From an uncultured Clostridia bacterium (GTDB taxonomy: Bacteria > Bacillota > Clostridia > Christensenellales > UBA1242): a stretch of 6,016 nucleotides of DNA. Where the stretch lies: assembly GCA_944381255.1 (NCBI GenBank), contig CALWKL010000013.1:1-6016 (forward strand), read 5' to 3'. This document shows, in pieces, positions 1-4,395 of the stretch. Below the pieces are notes generated by a model, which saw only the letters and a list, made by a program, of their open reading frames with translations, did not search any database and was not told where the DNA came from. Within the stretch, counting starts at the first letter, position 1; the number at the start of each line of letters is the position of its first letter. The position numbers and the translations under genes were made by a program.

Positions 1-1685
1 TTTTGCCTTAATACTTCCTCATCTATGGACTCTAAAGTATTTTCTTCGATAGGAGAGAGAGATAAATTTTTGCTTTTTTCAAATTTATTTAGCTCAATAG
101 TTTTTTGCTCCAAGTCTTTGTCAAGCAATTTTAATTTTTCAGTTTTTGCTAAAATATCACGATAATTCTGCGCAAAATCAATATTAATATCGAAAAAAGT
201 TGCATAGTACTGAGTTAATTCTTTGGTGATTTTAGTAATTTGGGAGGTAAGCTCGGTATGCTCTTTTTCATAATCTTGGGTAGCGTTTTTATGACGTTCG
301 TATTCTTTGATTTTGTAATGGATATTATACAGAGCGTCTTCTAGGTGCTCGGTATCTTCGTGATATTTTGACACAAATTGTACAATTTCTGCACGTATGC
401 TTTGTTGCTCTTTGTTATTTTCTATAGTTTTATTTATGTGCTTGTCTTTTGAGACAAGTTTGAATAAGCCTATAACACTACCTAGTATTCCTAGTCCAAG
501 GAGTATACCTCCAAAGATTTTTGAAAAGGTAATTAGTAATATTATTCCTAAAACTATTAAAATAGCAGAAATACTTAGTGATATAGAACCGAATTTTGTC
601 GCCTTACTAACTGCGGTGCTGTCATAATTGGTGCTTTGAGTAGCGGTTGAATTTAGATACTGCAATTTTTGGTTCATTTGCGCAATATCTTGCTCAGTTG
701 GTATGCTGTCTATAAAGTATTCATCTAATTCTTTTATTTTCTCTATTGGTGAGTTTTGGTCAAGATTACTTAACTTTATTTTTGCATTTTCTAACTCTCG
801 ATTTAAGTTATCTAGCCTTTCTATATCAGCATCGGTAGGAGGGGTGCTGATAAAAAATGCGATAATTTCTGCTCGCTCTTTCTTTAGATTTTGAATATCT
901 CTTAGAATAGTCTGGTGGTGCTCTCGTACCTCTTTTTCTACTTTTTTTGCGTTAATGCGACTTTGAGTGTCTCGTAATGTTTGGATATTTTCGGTAATCT
1001 TTTCGATTTGAGCTTTATTTTTTTGACTCTCTGCGTCTAGTAAATTTATTTGATTTTTTGCAGTTGTGGCTTCGCTGATTTTAAAAGTAGTCTCGTCGAG
1101 TTCTTCTTCAAGTTCATAGATTTTGCCACCTTTACCTTTATGCAGTTTTAGAGTTGTTTGCTTTTTGTCCAATTTGGCATCTATAGATTTTAGGTCAAAA
1201 GAATCATCATCTTGAATAAGTTTACCTAGTTTTGCTTTTATACTCTCATCACTTGCATCGCTAAAAATGCCTTGACCTACGAAGGTAGACCTAGCGAAAG
1301 TATCCGCATTAATTCCTAAACTTTTTTGAATAAAATCTGAATCCTGAATAGGTTTATTTGTTTTTAAATCATATATAGTTACAGTATCTGAAGATTGAGT
1401 CTTGCCAAAAGTGCGCTCAATGCGATATGGATTGTCTTTCATTGTAAATTCAAGCCAACCTCCAAATACGCCACCTTGCCAAGGAGTAAATTTTTTGCGC
1501 TCATTCTGGTCAATATCGTGCTTTGTGGTCTGTGGCAGGCCAAAAAGCATTGCTTTTATAAAACTTGCAAAAGTTGACTTTCCCCAGCCATTTTGCTGTA
1601 ATATTTCACTCAAATTTGGGTCAAAGTCGTAACTAAATTCGTGAAGTTTACCATAATTTTGAATATAGCAACGCAGTAATTTCAT
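1..1685 (-). CDS. YhaN/SbcC-like coiled-coil ATPase with a central membrane hairpin (partial, C-terminus beyond the left edge)
   Basis: The frame is open from ATG 1685 to the window edge: 561 codons, no stop. Residues 1-160 form the N-terminal lobe of an SMC/Rad50-type ATPase. The P-loop is QQNGWGKST (residues 30-38), followed by FIKAMLFGL (42-50), KKFTPWQGG (64-72), YRIER (87-91) and a Q-loop RSTFVGQG (132-139, Q138). About residues 165-355 and 415-561 are charged, Leu/Glu/Lys-rich and look like coiled coil. Between them, about 367-387 and 390-411, lie two hydrophobic stretches separated by SK: a likely membrane hairpin at the coil tip, as in Bacillus YhaN. The only visible Cys is C6, so no CxxC zinc hook is seen. 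Walker B, signature and D-loop must lie off the left edge. It follows the YhaO-like gene with no gap and has a strong SD, so the two products probably form a nuclease-ATPase complex acting in DNA end processing or repair. Family assignment is firm; the exact substrate is inference. Classical SbcC is the alternative, but the membrane hairpin argues for the YhaN type. Confidence 0.88.
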   Translation of the reverse strand, partial: MKLLRCYIQNYGKLHEFSYDFDPNLSEILQQNGWGKSTFASFIKAMLFGLPQTTKHDIDQNERKKFTPWQGGVFGGWLEFTMKDNPYRIERTFGKTQSSDTVTIYDLKTNKPIQDSDFIQKSLGINADTFARSTFVGQGIFSDASDESIKAKLGKLIQDDDSFDLKSIDAKLDKKQTTLKLHKGKGGKIYELEEELDETTFKISEATTAKNQINLLDAESQKNKAQIEKITENIQTLRDTQSRINAKKVEKEVREHHQTILRDIQNLKKERAEIIAFFISTPPTDADIERLDNLNRELENAKIKLSNLDQNSPIEKIKELDEYFIDSIPTEQDIAQMNQKLQYLNSTATQSTNYDSTAVSKATKFGSISLSISAILIVLGIILLITFSKIFGGILLGLGILGSVIGLFKLVSKDKHINKTIENNKEQQSIRAEIVQFVSKYHEDTEHLEDALYNIHYKIKEYERHKNATQDYEKEHTELTSQITKITKELTQYYATFFDINIDFAQNYRDILAKTEKLKLLDKDLEQKTIELNKFEKSKNLSLSPIEENTLESIDEEVLRQ

Positions 1686-2762
1686 TTAGTTTACCTCCTC
1701 ACCATTTAGTGTGGCTAAGCCAAGATAGATTATATCATCTTGTTCTTGTCGAGATAGTCCACTCGCTCTAACTGTCCTAACAAATTCGCCTCTTAGCGAG
1801 ATATCGTGTTCTAGGTCATCTAGGTTTATTTGCATTTTTGTCTTATCTTTGAATTCGAAATAGTAAAACTTATCCTTAAAAGACATAGTTGAAATCTTTA
1901 AATTTTTTCGGCTATTTTCGTCATATGTACCTACAAACACCACTCGTACAAAGTCTTGACTAGGGATATCACTTAATTTTTGCTCCAGGGCTTGTACAAA
2001 TTCGGGAAGGGTAGACAGTTCGCTGATATCTATCTCGACCTCGTGTAATTGACGACTAGCAAAGGGTACAAATTTGTGAGTTTCTCCGTTTTCATTAATC
2101 TCAAGTAGCACAAAACCTTTTGGACCACATTCATCAAATCCACGACCTTCTAAGCAACCAGAATAGCAGTAGGTGCCACGCTTATCCAGAGCCCCTTCAT
2201 GATAAGAATGTAGATGTCCTAATGCTAGATAATCTATATTTTTGTTCTTCAATGCGTCAAAATTAACGGTATCAGGAGTATCGTAATCTCTGCCATGCAC
2301 TTCATCTCCGTGTAGCATTACAATATTAAATTCTGTAGGGTCAAGAGTAAGCTTTGAATATAAGCTTGCGTTGTGTTCTCCCAACACTGCTCCTGTTAGG
2401 CGTATACCATTAAAATAAAAACTTGTCCAATCACTGCCAAAAATATGTAAATTATCTACACTAGATGCAGAATGCAATATTAGGTTGTCCTCATCATGAT
2501 TCCCACTTAGGTAATAAAAGTCAATCTCTGGGTGTGCTCGAAAAATGTCTAGTAGTATACCTGTTGTCTTTGAATCGGCATACTCTGTGTCTAGAAGGTC
2601 TCCAGCAATCAAAATAACGCTAATTTCGTTTTTTACTGCATATTCCACTAGTTTAAAGAAAGAATGCAGTAATTCATCTCGGCGCTGGATAGCTTGCTCA
2701 AAATTTAGGTGCGTAGTCATACTAGCACCTAAGTGTACATCACTACAGTGAATTATTTTCAT
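1686..2762 (-). CDS. SbcD/YhaO-like metallophosphoesterase (DNA nuclease subunit)
   Basis: A complete 358-residue calcineurin-like phosphoesterase of the SbcD/Mre11/YhaO group. All metal-binding motifs are present in order: CSDVHLG (D8, H10), AGDLLD (G54-D55), SGNHDE (N88, H89), LHGDE (H151) and GHLHS (H183, H185). The family uses two metal ions, usually manganese, to cleave DNA ends. The C-terminal third is not the classical SbcD cap. It ends with LRGEFVRTV and GLATLNGEE, a tail typical of YhaO-type proteins paired with YhaN ATPases in Bacillota. The start is supported by GAGG (2774-2771) eight bases upstream. It begins 3 bases after the TetR stop, and its TAA directly touches the ATG of the ATPase gene, so the three genes are one operon. 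No signal peptide is present, so it is cytoplasmic, probably held at the membrane by its ATPase partner (inference). All catalytic residues are intact. Confidence 0.92.
   Translation of the reverse strand: MKIIHCSDVHLGASMTTHLNFEQAIQRRDELLHSFFKLVEYAVKNEISVILIAGDLLDTEYADSKTTGILLDIFRAHPEIDFYYLSGNHDEDNLILHSASSVDNLHIFGSDWTSFYFNGIRLTGAVLGEHNASLYSKLTLDPTEFNIVMLHGDEVHGRDYDTPDTVNFDALKNKNIDYLALGHLHSYHEGALDKRGTYCYSGCLEGRGFDECGPKGFVLLEINENGETHKFVPFASRQLHEVEIDISELSTLPEFVQALEQKLSDIPSQDFVRVVFVGTYDENSRKNLKISTMSFKDKFYYFEFKDKTKMQINLDDLEHDISLRGEFVRTVRASGLSRQEQDDIIYLGLATLNGEEVN
1693..1700 (-). promoter_or_regulatory. Ribosome binding site of the YhaN-like gene
   Basis: On the minus strand GAGGAGGT ends 7 bases before ATG 1685. 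It lies inside the last codons of the upstream phosphoesterase gene. This near-perfect Shine-Dalgarno fixes the start of the ATPase and indicates translation from the same mRNA. Confidence 0.85.
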
Positions 2763-2765
2763 AGA

Positions 2766-3392
2766 TTATTCCTCGCTTTTTAGTTCATGACATATAGGGC
2801 TTATGAGTATAAGGTCAATTTTTTTCTTGAGGCTATTGCGTACTTCGGATAGGGTGGCGCGATTGAGTCCTAAGTTTATAATAGAACTTATTAGTACACT
2901 AAATAATATTTCTCTTCGCAAATTTATTTGCTCCTCGATTTCTGGAGTAATCTCAACATTTTGTTTTAGCAATAGAGATTTTAGCAAAGTATTAATTTTT
3001 TCGGCGAATTGGTCAAAGGTCTCTGCTATTAAATCTGGTACCCCTAAAGAAAGATTGTTGTTTATTTTTTCAAAAAACGAATGCTCAAATTGACTCAAAT
3101 GAGTGAGATAATCAAAAACTTGCATTATAGTCTCTTTTATATTTTTTGACTTGATAAATATATTGAGTAGGTCTTGCTCCAATCTATCTGTGTATGCTTT
3201 TACACTGGTCAAAAAAGCGTCTTCTTTGTCATCAAAATATAGGTAAAAACTGCCACGAGATATTGATGCCTCATCGGCTAATTCTTTTACCGATATATCT
3301 CCGTATTCTCGAGTGGCAAATTGCCTAGTCAATGCTTTGATAATCGCATTTTTACGGTCTATTCTTAATTTCAAAAAGTGCTGTGTAGGCAT
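2766..3392 (-). CDS. TetR-family transcriptional repressor, first gene of the nuclease operon
   Basis: A 208-residue protein of normal TetR length. The N-terminal DNA-binding domain covers about residues 10-60. The helix-turn-helix is ISVKELADEASISRGSFYLY (33-52), followed by YFDDKEDAF, the family hallmark. The remaining 150 residues are helical and variable, as expected of a ligand-binding/dimer domain, so the inducer cannot be read from the sequence. The start is set by AGGAGGGG (3403-3396), with AGGAGG five bases from ATG. The gene is the promoter-proximal member of an operon with the phosphoesterase and ATPase. A perfect inverted repeat over the promoter (3420-3452) makes autorepression likely, so release of the repressor would raise the nuclease pair too. 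Family assignment is firm; the controlled process is inferred from position alone. It might also act on divergent ndk, but the ndk promoter lacks a copy of this inverted repeat. Confidence 0.92.
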   Translation of the reverse strand: MPTQHFLKLRIDRKNAIIKALTRQFATREYGDISVKELADEASISRGSFYLYFDDKEDAFLTSVKAYTDRLEQDLLNIFIKSKNIKETIMQVFDYLTHLSQFEHSFFEKINNNLSLGVPDLIAETFDQFAEKINTLLKSLLLKQNVEITPEIEEQINLRREILFSVLISSIINLGLNRATLSEVRNSLKKKIDLILISPICHELKSEE

Positions 3393-3401
3393 TTTCCCCT
3401 C

Positions 3402-3411
3402 CTATGCATAG
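3402..3411. repeat. Perfect 10-bp palindrome in the TetR leader
   Basis: CTATGCATAG is self-complementary and overlaps the start of the TetR Shine-Dalgarno. It may be a minor protein site or a chance palindrome; a loopless 10-base palindrome cannot make a stable RNA hairpin. Confidence 0.25.
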
Positions 3412-3419
3412 CAAAATTT

Positions 3420-3452
3420 ACAGTGTATTATAACAAAAATTGTACACACTGT
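3420..3452. promoter_or_regulatory. Candidate TetR operator: inverted repeat across the promoter
   Basis: The 7-bp arms ACAGTGT (3420-3426) and ACACTGT (3446-3452) are perfect inverted repeats, 19 bases apart. They bracket the -10 and reach into the -35 of the operon promoter, where a repressor would block RNA polymerase. The total span of 33 bp is long for one TetR dimer, so it may be two half-sites of separate dimers or part of a larger array. A related arm, ACTGT (3448-3452) with ACAGT (3463-3467), lies just upstream. The link to the TetR protein is inferred from position. Confidence 0.5.
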
Positions 3453-3455
3453 CTA
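3427..3455 (-). promoter_or_regulatory. Promoter of the TetR-nuclease operon
   Basis: Read on the minus strand: -35 TAGACA (3455-3450), a 17-base spacer, and a perfect -10 TATAAT (3432-3427) preceded by TGT, an extended -10. The predicted start is near 3420, giving a leader of about 28 bases before ATG 3392. This is a typical vegetative sigma-A-type promoter. Confidence 0.8.
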
Positions 3456-3509
3456 GCATTTTACAGTTGTCAAAAATTAAAAGTGAATTACTTTTGTATT
3501 CTTTATTTA

Positions 3510-3538
3510 TTGACATAAAAGGAGATTTGTGATAGACT
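3510..3538 (+). promoter_or_regulatory. Promoter of ndk
   Basis: A perfect -35 TTGACA (3510-3515), a 17-base spacer and -10 TAGACT (3533-3538, 4 of 6 consensus bases), preceded by TGA, which supplies the extended -10 TG. The predicted start is near 3545, leaving a leader of about 30 bases. Confidence 0.7.
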
Positions 3539-3558
3539 AAATTTATCATTAATTTAGT
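3536..3558. promoter_or_regulatory. Palindrome over the ndk -10 and start site (possible operator)
   Basis: ACTAAATT (3536-3543) and AATTTAGT (3551-3558) are perfect 8-bp inverted arms around a 7-base centre. The left arm overlaps the -10 and ends before the predicted transcription start, so the element would act as DNA (repressor site) rather than as an mRNA hairpin. Its sequence is unlike the inverted repeat at the TetR promoter, so a different regulator would be expected. In AT-rich DNA a chance palindrome remains possible. Confidence 0.4.
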
Positions 3559-3575
3559 TATAGGAGTAAAATATT

Positions 3576-3980
3576 ATGGAAATGGAAAAAACCTATATTA
3601 TGTTGAAGCCTGATGCTGTTCGCCGTGGCTTGATAGGTGAGATAATCGGTAGAATTGAGAAAAAAGGTTACAAAATCGTAGATATGAAAATGTTTAACCT
3701 TACTGCAGATGTTTTGCGTGAACATTATGCTCATATTGCTGATAGACCTTTTTATCCAGAGGTCGAGGCATATATGATGAGTGGCCCAGTAGTAGGTATG
3801 ATAGTCGAGGGTGAGAATGTTATAAAGGGTATGCGTAATTTTATGGGACCTACTAAGTATCTAGATGCTCCTGCTGGTACAATCAGAGGAGATTATTCAT
3901 GCAACGATAGAGAAAATCTCATACACGGAAGTGATGCTCCAGAGACTGCTGAAGCAGAAATCAAGAGATTTTTTAAATAA
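3576..3980 (+). CDS. ndk: Nucleoside diphosphate kinase
   Basis: A complete 134-residue NDK, the usual length for the family. It transfers the gamma-phosphate from ATP to NDPs and dNDPs in the cytoplasm through a phosphohistidine, balancing nucleotide pools. Signature NLIHGSD (114-120) contains the catalytic H117 and nucleotide-contacting N114. Also present are YIMLKPDAV (7-15, K11), SGPVVGMI (69-76), R87, T93 and GTIRGD (101-106, R104). AGGAG (3562-3566) sits nine bases before ATG 3576. A second in-frame ATG at 3582 would give MEKTYIMLKPD, closer to the usual NDK N-terminus, but its SD spacing is 15 bases, so 3576 is preferred. It has its own promoter and terminator and is divergent from the TetR operon, so it is likely monocistronic. 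No damage is seen. Confidence 0.97.
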   Translation: MEMEKTYIMLKPDAVRRGLIGEIIGRIEKKGYKIVDMKMFNLTADVLREHYAHIADRPFYPEVEAYMMSGPVVGMIVEGENVIKGMRNFMGPTKYLDAPAGTIRGDYSCNDRENLIHGSDAPETAEAEIKRFFK

Positions 3981-3996
3981 TTATTTCACACAGTAT

Positions 3997-4030
3997 ACAG
4001 CATTGTTGTTAGCAATGCTGTTTTTATTTT
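3997..4030 (+). terminator. Rho-independent terminator of ndk
   Basis: A perfect 9-bp stem, ACAGCATTG (3997-4005) with CAATGCTGT (4013-4021), and a 7-base loop, followed directly by a T-rich run TTTTTATTTT (4021-4030). It starts 16 bases after the ndk stop codon. Confidence 0.92.
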
Positions 4031-4288
4031 GTTATTTAATTTCTTGCTGTTAATATTGCTAGTACACTTAAGTATATTAATATTTTTTATATTGATGTGG
4101 CTAGTAGTTTTTAAGTTTTAAGCGTTCTAAGTATGGGAATGTCTGAACTTAACAAAAAGACTTTGGCTTAGTAGACTGTTCTGGCTGTATTTAAAATAAA
4201 TTTATATGAATAATTTTTTATTTATCGTTATCGAAACAAAATATACGCAAATAAAAAATTATTTTTTTACACAAATTAATATAAATTG
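4031..4288. other. Noncoding AT-rich spacer between ndk and the LRR gene
   Basis: No credible gene is seen on either strand. A slightly less AT-rich patch at about 4118-4190 contains an imperfect inverted repeat, TTAAGCGTTC (4118-4127) with GAACTTAA (4145-4152), but no T-tract follows and no known RNA family was recognised. From about 4190 onward the sequence is A/T-rich low complexity. A 73-codon reverse reading frame that would overlap the start of the LRR gene has no Shine-Dalgarno or family features and is not annotated. Confidence 0.6.
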
Positions 4289-4318
4289 TTAGTTTTTTAT
4301 TTAATAAAATGTTATAAT
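4289..4318 (+). promoter_or_regulatory. Probable promoter of the LRR surface-protein gene
   Basis: A perfect -10 TATAAT (4313-4318) is preceded by TGT, an extended -10. The -35 is weak, best TTAGTT (4289-4294) with an 18-base spacer. The predicted start is near 4325, giving a leader of about 70 bases before ATG 4396. The leader holds a short weak stem, TAGAG (4329-4333) with CTCTA (4350-4354), and no riboswitch I recognise. Confidence 0.6.
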
Positions 4319-4395
4319 CAAAATGATTTAGAGTCTGGCAGTGTAAAATCTCTAGTAATGGGCGAGTTTGTGTATAAATAATAGGGGATAAAATA

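Noticed and set aside
397..627. Plus-strand reading frame opposite the ATPase membrane hairpin
   Set aside because: It is the antisense of hydrophobic codons in a well-supported gene, with no family features.
3473..3478. TTGACA-like -35 on the minus strand near 3468-3474 for the TetR operon
   Set aside because: It lies about 35 bases from the TATAAT, too far; TAGACA at 3455-3450 gives the correct 17-base spacer.
3865..4053. Plus-strand frame running from the ndk end through the terminator
   Set aside because: It starts within ndk in another frame and reads through the terminator hairpin; nothing supports it.
4358..4381. Seven-codon leader peptide (MGEFVYK) before the LRR gene
   Set aside because: No clear Shine-Dalgarno, no attenuator structure and no codon bias suggesting control.
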